Shown: piece by piece, positions 17,402 to 26,075 of the stretch | How positions within the stretch are numbered: position 1 is the first letter of the stretch | How the letters are laid out: every line of letters begins with the position of its first letter | Assembly (NCBI RefSeq): GCF_003938605.1 | Contig: NZ_RHWX01000003.1 | Coordinates: forward strand, 124,001 to 188,000 | Length of the DNA stretch: 64,000 nt | Direction: 5' to 3' | DNA from: Brevundimonas sp. 357 | Lineage (GTDB): Bacteria; Pseudomonadota; Alphaproteobacteria; Caulobacterales; Caulobacteraceae | Notes under the pieces: generated by a model | The model's database searches: none | The model's input: the letters and a program-made list of their open reading frames with translations, nothing else | Told to the model about the DNA's origin: nothing | Program-made: the position numbers and the translations under genes

Positions 17402-18843
17402 TGAACCGGATTCTTCTGATCGCGCGCCGCGAGTTTCTGGCCTACGCCAAGACGGTCGGCTTCTGGCTGTCGCTGCTGGCGTTTCCGCTGTTCGCTGTAC
17501 TGGGCGGCGCCATTCCGGTGCTGATGAAGCATGCGGAGCCGGTGCGCGAGGCCGTCATCGTCGATGAAACCCCGGCCGGGTCCGGCCTAGCCGCCGCCGT
17601 GCGCCAGGCGCTGGAGACCGAACGCGGACGCGCCGATATCGCCGCCCTGCGTATGGCCGCCGTGCCCGAGTCGGGGACGGCGGGGGGCGACCGGGTGCGC
17701 GAGGCCGCCGAGAAGGGCGGTTTCGACGCCGGGCTTGAGGCGCTGAAGAAGGAGGCCCCGCGCGCGGCCGCGGGCTTCAAGACGCCCAAGCGCTCCTTTG
17801 AACTGGTCGAGGCGCCCGCTGAGCTGACGGCCGCCGCTCCGGGCGAGGCGCGCGACGCCCTGGCCCGCCGCTATGTCGACAAGGATGCGCCCGAGAGCGA
17901 GCGTCTGAACGCCGTGGTCTTTCTGACCGAAAAGGACGGCCAGCCCGGTGCGCGCGTCTGGACCGGCCGCGCCACCGACGACGTCGTGGAAGACGCCGTA
18001 CGCGACGCCCTGAAGTCCGCCAACCGCAGCCGTGTCTTCGTGTCCAGCGGCATCGACCCCTCTGTGGTGGCGCAGACCGAGCGCTTCCGGCCCGAGGTTT
18101 CGGTCTTCTCGCCGCGCGCCGCGTCGGGGGGCGAGGTGTCGTTCCGCGACAAGCTGCCGGTCATCGTCGGCATGGCGGTGGGCTTCATCCTGTGGTCGCT
18201 GATCATCACCGGCGCCTCCATCCTGCTGAACAGCGTGATGGAGGAGAAGTCGAACAAGATCCTGGAGGTGCTGCTGTCCTCGGCCTCGGCGACCGAGATC
18301 CTGGCGGGCAAGGTGCTGGGCGTGGCCCTGCTGACGCTGGCCGTGCTGGGCGCCTGGGGCGGCATAGGCGCTATCGGCCTGATGGCGAGCGTACCTGACG
18401 TGGCGCGGGACATCGGCTCGGTGCTGCTGACCGACGGTCTGTTCGTCTACTTCCTGCTGTTCCTGGTCGGCGGCTATCTGATGTACGCGGTGCTGTTCGC
18501 GGCCATCGGCGCCTTCTGCGACACGCCGCGCGACGCCCAGACCCTGATGGGGCCGATCATGATGGTGCTGGTCGTGCCGATCCTGGTCATGCAGATGGCC
18601 ATCCGCACCCCCGACGCCATGGTGGTGAAGGTGATCAGCCTGATCCCGCCTTTCACCCCCTTCGTCATGGCCGCGCGCGCGCCCAGCGGGCCGCCCCTGA
18701 TCGAGATCATCGGCGGCCTGATCGGCATGTTCCTGTTCGCGGCCCTGATGATCTGGGCGGCGGGCCGCGCCTTCCGCGCCGGCGCCCTGTCGGATGTGAA
18801 GCTGAGCTGGAAGAGCTTCATGGGCGCCGTCACGGGCCGGTGA
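17401..18843 (+). CDS. ABC-2 type transporter permease (NatB-like)
   Basis: The 480-residue permease has a first membrane helix at about residues 20-38, a large extracytoplasmic domain (about 40-250), and then five or six helices to the C-terminus. The arrangement, with SVMEEKSNKILEVLLSSASA after the second helix, is characteristic of the ABC2_membrane_3 (NatB/YhaP) family. It pairs with the upstream ATPase by a 1-bp start-stop overlap. The transported compound cannot be read from the sequence. Confidence 0.9.
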   Translation: MNRILLIARREFLAYAKTVGFWLSLLAFPLFAVLGGAIPVLMKHAEPVREAVIVDETPAGSGLAAAVRQALETERGRADIAALRMAAVPESGTAGGDRVREAAEKGGFDAGLEALKKEAPRAAAGFKTPKRSFELVEAPAELTAAAPGEARDALARRYVDKDAPESERLNAVVFLTEKDGQPGARVWTGRATDDVVEDAVRDALKSANRSRVFVSSGIDPSVVAQTERFRPEVSVFSPRAASGGEVSFRDKLPVIVGMAVGFILWSLIITGASILLNSVMEEKSNKILEVLLSSASATEILAGKVLGVALLTLAVLGAWGGIGAIGLMASVPDVARDIGSVLLTDGLFVYFLLFLVGGYLMYAVLFAAIGAFCDTPRDAQTLMGPIMMVLVVPILVMQMAIRTPDAMVVKVISLIPPFTPFVMAARAPSGPPLIEIIGGLIGMFLFAALMIWAAGRAFRAGALSDVKLSWKSFMGAVTGR

Positions 18844-18873
18844 GTCTAAGGGGAGGGAGGCTTGCCTCTCTCC

Positions 18874-18986
18874 CGCTCACCCCGGCGGAAGCCGGGATCC
18901 AGTGCTTTGGCTTCAACGCGCTGCGATCAATGAATAGGCCTCAGACAGGCGCTCTCACTGGGCCCAGGCTTCCGCCGGGGTGAGCG
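18874..18986. repeat. Long inverted repeat element, copy 3 (31-bp arms)
   Basis: Arms at 18874-18904 and 18956-18986 are reverse complements with three mismatches and a 51-nt spacer. The arm contains CCCCGGCGGAAGCCGGG, so its core differs from the other copies, but arm length, spacer length and the outer half (GGATCCAGTG) follow the same plan. It lies between two convergent genes, the ABC permease and rpsU. Confidence 0.88.
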
Positions 18987-19006
18987 GAGACAAAATGCAC
19001 AAAGAA

Positions 19007-19038
19007 AAAGGCCGCCCCGGCGATCCGGGGCGGCCTTT
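19007..19038 (-). terminator. Rho-independent terminator of rpsU
   Basis: A perfect 14-bp stem (AAAGGCCGCCCCGG and its complement) with loop CGAT lies 24 bp beyond the rpsU stop. Read on the minus strand it ends in CCTTTTTCTTT. It may also stop transcripts coming from the ABC operon on the plus strand. Confidence 0.9.
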
Positions 19039-19061
19039 GATCTTTCAGGCGTCAGCGGGTC

Positions 19062-19295
19062 TTAGCGACCGCGCCCCTTCGGAGCCGGCAGCAGGCCTTC
19101 GCGCTGGGCGCGCTTGCGGGCCAGCTTGCGGGCGCGACGGACGGCTTCAGCCTTCTGGCGAGCGCGCTTTTCCGACGGCTTTTCAAAGTGCACGTGACGC
19201 TTCATTTCGCGGAAGCTGCCTTCGCGCTGCATCTTCTTCTTCAGGGCTTTCAGCGCCTGATCGACATTGTTGTCGCGGACAAAAATCTGAACCAG
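19062..19295 (-). CDS. rpsU: Small ribosomal subunit protein bS21 (apparent CTG start)
   Basis: The 77-residue product has the S21 sequence [20 protein letters not shown] at its N-terminus, a central [17 protein letters not shown] and an Arg-rich tail ending PAPKGRGR. S21 binds the 30S platform near the anti-Shine-Dalgarno. The family normally begins Met-Val-Gln-Ile-Phe. Here the codon before Val is CTG (19295-19293), preceded by GGAGAGAG with 4-5 nt spacing, and there is no ATG, GTG or TTG in this frame close upstream, so CTG is the likely initiator. The gene is divergent from the COQ9 gene. Confidence 0.93.
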   Translation of the reverse strand: MVQIFVRDNNVDQALKALKKKMQREGSFREMKRHVHFEKPSEKRARQKAEAVRRARKLARKRAQREGLLPAPKGRGR

Positions 19296-19485
19296 GGGTC
19301 TCTCTCCTTTGGCCGCCCGCCGCGTCCTTTCCAAGGGAGACGGGCAGACAAAACAAAACCACGCTCGAGAGGAGGGCCTCTCAAGTGAAGGCGCGCTGAT
19401 ACATGATCGGGGGGTGCGTGTCCAGATCGTCGCGCCTAATCGTGATGGCTCGAAACGCCCGCCGGATGGGCGTATCGTGCCGCCC

Positions 19486-20151
19486 ATGATCGAGACAGCC
19501 GAGACCGCTCCGAAAGGCGATTGGGCCGACCGCACAGAACAGGCCGTTCTGGACGCGGCCATAGAACGCGCGCCCGCGCTGGGCTGGAACGCGCGCCTGA
19601 CGCGCGCCGCGTGCGAGGCGTGCGGCCTGTCGCTGGGCGACCAGGAGTTGCTGCTGCCGAACGGCCCGCGCGATCTGGCGGTCCTGCTGTCGCGTCGCCA
19701 CGACGCACGCGCTTTGAAGGCGCTGGAAGCCACGCCCGCGTCCACGATGAAGATTCGCGAACGAATCGCCGCCGCCGTCTCGGCGCGGATGGAGGCGGGA
19801 GCGCAGGACATCGAGGCGGCCAAGCGGTGCGCGGGCTTCCTCAGCCTGCCGACCAACGTCGACCTGGGCTTCAAGCTGGCGTGGGAGACGGCGGATCATC
19901 TGTGGCGCTGGGCCGGGGACACGGCGACGGACCAGAATCACTACTCCAAGCGGGCGATTCTGGGCGGCATCCTGATTCCCGCCCTGACGATGCGCTGGTT
20001 TGACGGGCGCGAGGCGGCGGAGGGCTTCGTCGCCCGCCGCATCGAAAACGTCATGGCCTTCGAGAAGTGGAAGGCGGGCAAGGACTTTGACGCGCCGGTG
20101 CGGACGATCACCGACGTGCTGGGTCGCTTGCGCTACGGCGCCAAGGCCTGA
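19486..20151 (+). CDS. COQ9 family protein
   Basis: The 221-residue protein has the COQ9 layout: an N-terminal helical region like a TetR fold ([30 protein letters not shown]) and a C-terminal lipid-binding region with [31 protein letters not shown]9 assists ubiquinone synthesis by presenting lipid intermediates to COQ7-type hydroxylases in mitochondria; a role in ubiquinone metabolism here is inferred. In-frame ATG at 19486 was chosen because the upstream open frame runs through the rpsU promoter region. The end is convergent with purK. Confidence 0.85.
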   Translation: MIETAETAPKGDWADRTEQAVLDAAIERAPALGWNARLTRAACEACGLSLGDQELLLPNGPRDLAVLLSRRHDARALKALEATPASTMKIRERIAAAVSARMEAGAQDIEAAKRCAGFLSLPTNVDLGFKLAWETADHLWRWAGDTATDQNHYSKRAILGGILIPALTMRWFDGREAAEGFVARRIENVMAFEKWKAGKDFDAPVRTITDVLGRLRYGAKA

Positions 20152-20178
20152 CTTCCCTCTCCCGATGGGAGAAGGAAG
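20152..20178. terminator. Bidirectional hairpin between convergent COQ9 gene and purK
   Basis: A 12-bp stem with one mismatch (CTTCCCTCTCCC with GGGAGAAGGAAG) and loop GAT begins one base after the COQ9 stop. The core CTCTCCC-GAT-GGGAG resembles the short palindromes at 41067 and 42175. There is no long T-run, so terminator function is an inference from position. Confidence 0.55.
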
Positions 20179-20190
20179 GCGGGGAGAGGG

Positions 20191-21264
20191 TTAAAGGATG
20201 CGGTTGATGTGGGCCATCTTGCGGCCCGGCCGGGCGTCATGCTTGCCGTAGAGATGCAGGCGGGCGTTCGGCTCGGCGGCCAGTGCGCGCCATTGCTCGA
20301 CCTCGTCGCCCAGCAGATTGGTCATCTCGACGCGAGCGTGGGCATTCGTCGGGCCTAGAGGCCAGCCGACGACAGCGCGGACGTGCTGCTCGAACTGGTC
20401 GCAGACGCAGCCGTCCTGGGTCCAGTGGCCGGTGTTGTGGACGCGCGGGGCGACCTCGTTCACCAGCAGTTCGCCGTCGCCCATGTCGAACAGTTCGATG
20501 CCCATGACGCCGATGTAGTCGAGGCCGTCCAGAACGGCGGCTGCGATCTGTTCGGCGCGCGCTTGCGTGGCCGGGTCGACGGCGGCGGGGGCGGTGGTCG
20601 TCTTCAGCACGCCGTTCTTGTGGACATTCTCGCCCAGGGGATAGACGGCGACCGCGCCGTCGCGGCCACGCGCGGCGATGACCGACAGCTCGCGCTGGAA
20701 GACGGCGGCGGCTTCCAGCACGGCGGGGCGGCGGCCGATGGCGTCGAAGGCGGCCTCGGCCTCTGCGGCGTCGCGGATCCACGCCTGGCCCTTGCCGTCA
20801 TAGCCCTCGCGCCGGGTCTTCAGCAGGGCGGGCAGGCCAAGCGCGTCGATGGCGTTGGTGAGGTCATCCAGCGTCGTCACGGCGGCGAAGGCCACGGTCG
20901 GGGCGCCGACGGCGTTCAGATAGGTCTTCTCGTCCACCCGGTCCTGAGCCACGGCCAACGCCGTCGGTCCCGGCGCGACCAGGGCGCCCGCTTCGGCCAG
21001 GGTCTCGACCGAGGCGGCGGGGACGTTCTCGAACTCGAAGGTGACGACGTCGCACAGGCGGCCCAGCGCCTGTAGGGCGTCAGGATCGTCATAGGGGGCG
21101 GTGATCTGGGCGCGCGAGACGCGGGCGGCGGGGCTGTCGGGCTGGGGATCGAGGATCACCACGTCGAAGCCCAGGCGTGAGGCGGCCTGGCTCAGCATCC
21201 GGCCCAACTGGCCCCCGCCGAGAATGCCGAGGGTCGAGCCGGGAGGCAGGGGAAGATTGGGCAT
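20191..21264 (-). CDS. purK: 5-(carboxyamino)imidazole ribonucleotide synthase PurK
   Basis: PurK carboxylates AIR with ATP and bicarbonate to give N5-CAIR in purine synthesis. The 357-residue ATP-grasp protein starts with the nucleotide-binding LGILGGGQLGRML and contains FEFENVPAASVETLAEAG, LKTRREGYDGKGQ and the ATP-grasp metal region INEVAPR-like LLVNEVAPRVHNTGHW. The start overlaps the purE stop by one base (ATGA), so PurE and PurK are translationally coupled and supply consecutive steps. Confidence 0.96.
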   Translation of the reverse strand: MPNLPLPPGSTLGILGGGQLGRMLSQAASRLGFDVVILDPQPDSPAARVSRAQITAPYDDPDALQALGRLCDVVTFEFENVPAASVETLAEAGALVAPGPTALAVAQDRVDEKTYLNAVGAPTVAFAAVTTLDDLTNAIDALGLPALLKTRREGYDGKGQAWIRDAAEAEAAFDAIGRRPAVLEAAAVFQRELSVIAARGRDGAVAVYPLGENVHKNGVLKTTTAPAAVDPATQARAEQIAAAVLDGLDYIGVMGIELFDMGDGELLVNEVAPRVHNTGHWTQDGCVCDQFEQHVRAVVGWPLGPTNAHARVEMTNLLGDEVEQWRALAAEPNARLHLYGKHDARPGRKMAHINRIL

Positions 21265-21770
21265 CAGTCTTCGACGCTTTCGGCGACGGATTCGGTCTGG
21301 GCGGCGCGGAAGGCCGACAGGCGCTCGGCCAGGGCGGGATCGGACAAGGCCAGGATCTGCGCCGCCAGGATGCCGGCGTTGGCGGCGCCCGCCTCGCCGA
21401 TAGCCAGGGTCGCGACGGGCACGCCGCCGGGCATCTGGACGATGGACAGCAGGGAATCGAGGCCCTTCAGCGCCTTGGACTGGACCGGCACGCCCAGCAC
21501 CGGCAGATCGGTCATCGACGCGGCCATGCCGGGCAGGTGGGCCGCGCCGCCTGCGCCCGCGATGACGACCTTGAAGCCCTTGTCCTTGGCCGTGGTGGCG
21601 AAGTCATAGAGACGCTGGGGCGTGCGGTGGGCGCTGACGACCTTGGCCTCCCAGGCGACGCCCAACTGGTCCAGGCGGTCGGCGGCCAGCTTCATCGTGG
21701 GCCAGTCGGAGCGGCTGCCCATGATGATGGCGACAGGAGGCGTCGTGGCCGGCAGCGTGGAGGCGGTCAT
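21264..21770 (-). CDS. purE: N5-carboxyaminoimidazole ribonucleotide mutase PurE
   Basis: PurE moves the carboxyl group of N5-CAIR to C4, giving CAIR. The 168-residue protein contains the class I signatures [24 protein letters not shown] with the catalytic His, [13 protein letters not shown] and [19 protein letters not shown]. The ATG at 21770 follows GGGGAG by 9 nt and leaves a short N-terminal Ser/Thr/Pro stretch. Upstream in-frame starts would only add non-conserved residues. It overlaps purK by one base. Confidence 0.96.
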   Translation of the reverse strand: MTASTLPATTPPVAIIMGSRSDWPTMKLAADRLDQLGVAWEAKVVSAHRTPQRLYDFATTAKDKGFKVVIAGAGGAAHLPGMAASMTDLPVLGVPVQSKALKGLDSLLSIVQMPGGVPVATLAIGEAGAANAGILAAQILALSDPALAERLSAFRAAQTESVAESVED

Positions 21771-21897
21771 GCGCAAAGGCTCCCCATGCGGAAAGCGGCC
21801 CGTTACAGCACCCGCGTTGCGCCCGCAACCGAGGACGCTAGACTCAGCTGCGTCGCGGGGCCGTGAGTCGGCCGGAAATGCGGCGTCGGAGCCTGCC

Positions 21898-22500
21898 TTG
21901 AACCACCTGGCCGAACAGACGACCGCTGCGGACGCGAAGGCGGACTTGCAGGCCGAGATCACGCGTCTGCACGCCGAGATAGCGGCCCTGACCGAGCGGG
22001 CTGAACGGGCCGAGGCCTTGGCCGATCACGACGTGCTGACGCCGGTGCTGAATCGGCGCGGCTTCATGACGGTGCTGACGCGCAACCTGGCCTATTGCCG
22101 CCGCTACGGAGTCGAGGCGGCGCTGCTGTATCTCGATCTGGATGGGTTCAAGGGAATCAACGACGGCCTGGGCCATGCGGCGGGGGACGCAGCCCTGATC
22201 GCCGTGGCCGAGCTGTTGCTGGCGAACGTGCGCGAATCCGACGCCGTCGGCCGCATGGGCGGGGACGAGTTCACCGTGTTGCTGATGAACGCCGGCGCCG
22301 AGGAAGGGCGCGAGAAGGCGCGGCGGCTGAGCGAGGCGCTGCAGAGCGAAGGCTTCATCTGGGATGAGACGCGGTTGGTGCTGGGCGGCTCGTTCGGCGT
22401 GCGCGCATTCGCCGGTCAGACGGATGCGGAGGTCTGGCTGTCCGAAGCCGATGCGGCCATGTGGCTGCGGAAGAAGGCGCGGCCGGAGGCGACGCGCTGA
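21898..22500 (+). CDS. Small diguanylate cyclase (GGDEF) with N-terminal coiled coil
   Basis: The 200-residue soluble protein has a predicted coiled coil (about residues 12-44: [20 protein letters not shown]) leading into a GGDEF domain. The active site MGGDEFT is canonical, and the RxxD inhibitory site (RESD) lies exactly five residues before it, so c-di-GMP product inhibition is expected. There is no sensor domain; the coiled coil could dimerise the enzyme. The TTG at 21898 has GGAG 7 nt upstream; earlier in-frame codons would read into the purE promoter. A perfect terminator follows. Confidence 0.82.
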   Translation: MNHLAEQTTAADAKADLQAEITRLHAEIAALTERAERAEALADHDVLTPVLNRRGFMTVLTRNLAYCRRYGVEAALLYLDLDGFKGINDGLGHAAGDAALIAVAELLLANVRESDAVGRMGGDEFTVLLMNAGAEEGREKARRLSEALQSEGFIWDETRLVLGGSFGVRAFAGQTDAEVWLSEADAAMWLRKKARPEATR

Positions 22501-22511
22501 AGAATTGAAAA

Positions 22512-22537
22512 GGGCGCCGAGGTCAGCCTCGGCGCCC
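22512..22537. terminator. Bidirectional rho-independent terminator
   Basis: A perfect 11-bp stem GGGCGCCGAGG/CCTCGGCGCCC with loop TCAG sits between the convergent diguanylate cyclase and permease genes. It is preceded by AAAA on the plus strand (a T-tract for the minus strand) and followed by TTAG. Confidence 0.92.
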
Positions 22538-22543
22538 TTAGCT

Positions 22544-23944
22544 TTAGCCGTTCAGCAGGCTGTTACGGCGGCTGTACAGCAGATAGACCGCCACCCCGAT
22601 CACGTTCCAGATGACGAAGTTGATCTGGGTCGAGGCCGGCAGGCTGAAGAACAGATAGACGCAGCCGGCGATGGCCACCGGCCCCACCAGCCACCACACC
22701 GGGGCGCGGAAGACGCGCGGACGGCCCGGCTCACGGCGGCGCAGCACGATCAGGCACAGGCCGACCGAGGCGAAGGCCACCAGCGTCCCGGCGTTGGCCA
22801 GGGCGGCCAGGTCGCCCAGCGGAATGAAGCCGGCGATGATCGCCATCAGCACCGCCGTACCCGCCGTCACGCGCACCGGCCCGCCCGAACGCTCGGACAC
22901 ATGGGCCAGGCTGCGCGGCAGCAGGCCGTCGCGGGCCATGACGAAGAAGATGCGGCTCTGGCCGAACATGAAGGCCAGGATGACGGTGGGCAGGGCGACG
23001 ACCGCCGCGCCCGCGATCAGGGTGGCCCACAGGTCGGACCCGACGGTGCGGATGATGTGGGACAGGGGCTCGGGCGACTTCATGAAGTCGGTGAAGGGCA
23101 TGGCGCCCAGGGCGGCGATGGCCACTGCCATGTAGATGGCGACGCAGGCCACCATCGAACCGATGATGCCGATGGTCAGGTCGCGGGCGGGATTGCGGGT
23201 CTCTTCCGCCGCCGTGGCTACGGCGTCGAAGCCGTAGAAGGCGAAGAAGATGATGGCCGCCGCCGCCATGACGCCCATCTCGGCGCCGATGCCGTGCGAG
23301 AAGCCGTAGGGCATGAAGGGCTTGAGGTTGGCCGGATTGAAGTGGGGCAGGGCGATCGCCACGAAGGCGATCAGGGCGGCGATCTTGACCACCACCAGTA
23401 CGGCGTTGATTGAGGCGCTCTCCTTGGTGCCGGCGACCAGAAGACCCGCCACGGCGGCGACGATGATGACGGCGGGCAGGTTGACGATGCCGCCCTGCGA
23501 CGGGGCCGAGGTCAGCATGGCGGGCAGGCCCATGCCGATGCCCTCCATCATGCCCGAGAAATAGCCCGCCCAGCCCACGGCCACGGCCGAACAGACGACG
23601 GTGTATTCCAGGATCAGGCTCCAGCCGACCATCCAGGCCGCGCCCTCGCCCAGGGTGGTGTAGGAGTAGGTGTAGGCCGAGCCCGACTCCGGGATCATGG
23701 TCGCCAGCTCGGCATAGGCCAGGGCGGCGCAGACGCAAACGATCCCGGCGATGACGAAGGCCAGCATGACCGCCGGTCCGGCCCGCTCAGCCCCGACGCC
23801 GATCAGGGTGTAGATGCCGGTGCCGACAATGGCGCCGACGCCCAGGGCGACCAGGTGCGGCCAGGACAGGGTGGGCTTGAGCCCGTTCGCCTTGGGCGCG
23901 CCTCCCAGCACAGGCAGGGCCTTGCGGCGTGTCACGAAACTCAT
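22544..23944 (-). CDS. APC family amino acid permease
   Basis: The 466-residue protein has about twelve membrane helices and the amino acid/polyamine/organocation signature near the N-terminus: VALGVGAIVGTGIYTLIG. The later FYGFDAVATAAEETRNPARD is typical of the YfnA/CAT branch of cationic or branched amino acid transporters. The ATG at 23944 follows GGGGGAG. It is divergent from the amidohydrolase gene across a 384-bp AT-rich gap, so it probably shares control with the peptide-use genes. The exact amino acid is not readable. Confidence 0.92.
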   Translation of the reverse strand: MSFVTRRKALPVLGGAPKANGLKPTLSWPHLVALGVGAIVGTGIYTLIGVGAERAGPAVMLAFVIAGIVCVCAALAYAELATMIPESGSAYTYSYTTLGEGAAWMVGWSLILEYTVVCSAVAVGWAGYFSGMMEGIGMGLPAMLTSAPSQGGIVNLPAVIIVAAVAGLLVAGTKESASINAVLVVVKIAALIAFVAIALPHFNPANLKPFMPYGFSHGIGAEMGVMAAAAIIFFAFYGFDAVATAAEETRNPARDLTIGIIGSMVACVAIYMAVAIAALGAMPFTDFMKSPEPLSHIIRTVGSDLWATLIAGAAVVALPTVILAFMFGQSRIFFVMARDGLLPRSLAHVSERSGGPVRVTAGTAVLMAIIAGFIPLGDLAALANAGTLVAFASVGLCLIVLRRREPGRPRVFRAPVWWLVGPVAIAGCVYLFFSLPASTQINFVIWNVIGVAVYLLYSRRNSLLNG

Positions 23945-24210
23945 GCGTCTCCCCCGGTAGTCTTCGATGGCAAAGTAAAAATATTCGGTATAACGGCGTT
24001 TTTCCGTAGCATTTTTGGCGCACAACCTGCCTTGGCAAGCTGAGCCGCAACAGAAAAAACGACCCGATTGGGCCGTATTCAATCCCTATCACTGGATCAT
24101 AAATTCAGATTTGCCGCATAAACAACGCTTCTGTTGTAGGGCTGGGCCGAATTTCTACATTTCGAAGATGGTGATCGGTTTTGGTGATTGGTGTGAATTT
24201 TATTCCGTCG

Positions 24211-24227
24211 TTTGGATAATATCCGAA
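24211..24227. promoter_or_regulatory. Palindromic operator candidate in the divergent permease-amidohydrolase gap
   Basis: TTTGGATAATATCCGAA is a near-perfect 17-bp palindrome (GGAT-AAT-ATCC core with TT/AA flanks). It lies 102 bp upstream of the amidohydrolase start, in the 384-bp AT-rich gap 23945-24328, which otherwise shows no gene. AsnC/Lrp proteins bind AT-centred dyads of about this size, and a Lrp/AsnC gene ends this cluster. The link is inference. Confidence 0.45.
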
Positions 24228-24328
24228 ACTTCTGTCTTCGATGCAGTGCTAGCGAATTGGGGAGCGGCTGAGGGGCCGGGCAAACGCTTGCAGGGCCGAT
24301 GGCCCTCGATCTTGGGAGGGATTGCGGC

Positions 24329-25996
24329 TTGCGGACGATGTTTGGGGAAAAGTCTGTCTTCAAGGGCGCCGGCGCGGCGTGTGCGGTTGCGCTGCTGCTT
24401 GCGACGGGGACGCCGAACGCGGTGTCGGCTCAGGCTCAAGCGCAGGCGGCGTCGGCGCGGGCCACGCTGAACCCGGCTCCGCCGAGACGCGCCGACGAGG
24501 GCTATGGTCCCTATCCGCTGATGGTGGTGCGCGGCGCCATGCTGATCGACGGCACGGGCGCCCCGCCCATGGGGCCGGTCGACATCGTCATCGAGAACGA
24601 CAAGATCACCGACATTATCCAGGCGGGCTGGCCGGGCCTGCCCGAGCGTGAGGGCCGCCCGCCGCTGAACGCCGCGCATGAGATCGACGCGCGCGGCATG
24701 TACGTCATGCCCGGCTTCGTCGACGCCCATGCCCATGGCGGCAGCCCGCAGAAGGCGCCGGATCTGGAGTACGTGTACAAGCTGTGGCTGGCGCACGGCG
24801 TGACGACCGTGCGCGGCGTCAGCCTGGCGCCGCACGACATCGCCGTGTCGGAAAAGGCCCGTTCGGCGCGCGGCGAGATCGTCGCGCCGCGTATCTACAA
24901 CTACCAGACCCTGGGCTCGGGCTGGTCGCGCGGCCGTATCCGCAACCCGGAAATGGCGCGCGAGTGGGTGCGCTGGGGCGCGGCCAACGGCGTGGACGGG
25001 ATCAAATTCTTCCTGCGCGGCGACGAGACGCCCGAGGTGGTCCTGGCCGCCATCGACGAGGCGAAGAAGAACCACATGGGCACGGTCGCCCACATCGCCC
25101 AGCCGGGCGTGGCCCAGTTGAACGCCGAGCAACTGGCGGCGGCGGGTCTGGGGACCATCACCCACTTTTACGGCCACTTCGAGTCGCTGTTGGGCGGGCG
25201 GACGATCCAGGACTATCCGACCGACTACAACTTCTACGACGAGCAGAAGCGCTTCGGCGAGGCGGCCGAAATCTGGGACGAGGTCGAGCCGGGTTCGGCG
25301 CAATGGTACGCCTATCTGGAAGCGCAGAAGAAGGCGGGGGTCGTCTTCGATCCGACGATGACCATCTATGCAGCGTCGCGCGATCTGATGCGGGCGCGCA
25401 ATGCGCCCTGGCACCAGACCTATACGCTTCCGGCGCTGGCGGACTATTTCCAGTCCACGCGCGATAACCACGGCAGCTATTTCTTCGACTGGACGACGTC
25501 GAACGAGGTGGCGTGGCGCCGCTTCTACGAACGGTTCATGCGGCTGGTGAACGACTACAAGAAGGTCGGCGGCCGGGTGACGGTGGGCTCGGACTCGGGC
25601 TTCATCTGGAAGCTGTACGGCTTCGGCTACATCGAGGAGTTGGAGCTGCTGCAGGAGGCGGGCTTCCACCCGCTGGAGATCGTGCGCGCCGCGACGATGG
25701 ACGGGGCGACGACCCTGGCCGAGCCGACCGGAAAGGCGCCGACCTTCGGCGTCGTGCGGCCGGGCATGAGCGCGGATCTGGTCATCACGACCGAAAATCC
25801 GCTGGCGAATTTCAAGACCTTGTACGGCACCGGACATGAGCGCCTGAGCCCCGAGAACCGCATCGAGACGGTCGGCGGCGTGCGTTGGACGGTGGCGCGT
25901 GGGGTCGCCTACGACGCGCCGGCCTTGTTGGCCGACGTGCGGGCGATGGTCGATCGGCAAAAAGCCGAACGAGGGGAGGCGCAAGGAGGGCGCTGA
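24329..25996 (+). CDS. Secreted amidohydrolase (M38-like metal-dependent hydrolase)
   Basis: The 555-residue protein has a signal peptide (hydrophobic AACAVALLLATGTPNAVSAQA). The amidohydrolase fold shows a beta-sandwich opening (MVVRGAMLIDGTG), the metal-binding HxH of GFVDAHAHGG (about residue 135), His in GTVAHIAQPG, His in TITHFYGHF and the catalytic Asp in TVGSDSGF (about 421). Relatives include prolidases and imidazolonepropionase-like enzymes. The TTG at 24329 has GGGAGGG 8 nt upstream and was preferred to ATG at 24338, which would be 17 nt away. It leads an apparent operon with the TonB receptor and DUF885 peptidase; a dipeptide or cyclic amide substrate is inferred. Confidence 0.85.
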   Translation: MRTMFGEKSVFKGAGAACAVALLLATGTPNAVSAQAQAQAASARATLNPAPPRRADEGYGPYPLMVVRGAMLIDGTGAPPMGPVDIVIENDKITDIIQAGWPGLPEREGRPPLNAAHEIDARGMYVMPGFVDAHAHGGSPQKAPDLEYVYKLWLAHGVTTVRGVSLAPHDIAVSEKARSARGEIVAPRIYNYQTLGSGWSRGRIRNPEMAREWVRWGAANGVDGIKFFLRGDETPEVVLAAIDEAKKNHMGTVAHIAQPGVAQLNAEQLAAAGLGTITHFYGHFESLLGGRTIQDYPTDYNFYDEQKRFGEAAEIWDEVEPGSAQWYAYLEAQKKAGVVFDPTMTIYAASRDLMRARNAPWHQTYTLPALADYFQSTRDNHGSYFFDWTTSNEVAWRRFYERFMRLVNDYKKVGGRVTVGSDSGFIWKLYGFGYIEELELLQEAGFHPLEIVRAATMDGATTLAEPTGKAPTFGVVRPGMSADLVITTENPLANFKTLYGTGHERLSPENRIETVGGVRWTVARGVAYDAPALLADVRAMVDRQKAERGEAQGGR

Positions 25997-26075
25997 TCCG
26001 CAACAGACGACGCAGGCGAGGTCGAATGGGGACGGCGCGCCTGTGATTCAGATCAGAAAAACGAGGGGTGATCCA

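Noticed and set aside
22364..23413. A long plus-strand frame opposite the amino acid permease
   Set aside because: The minus strand encodes a full APC permease with a good ribosome-binding site; the plus-strand translation is Asp/Gly/His-rich without motifs.
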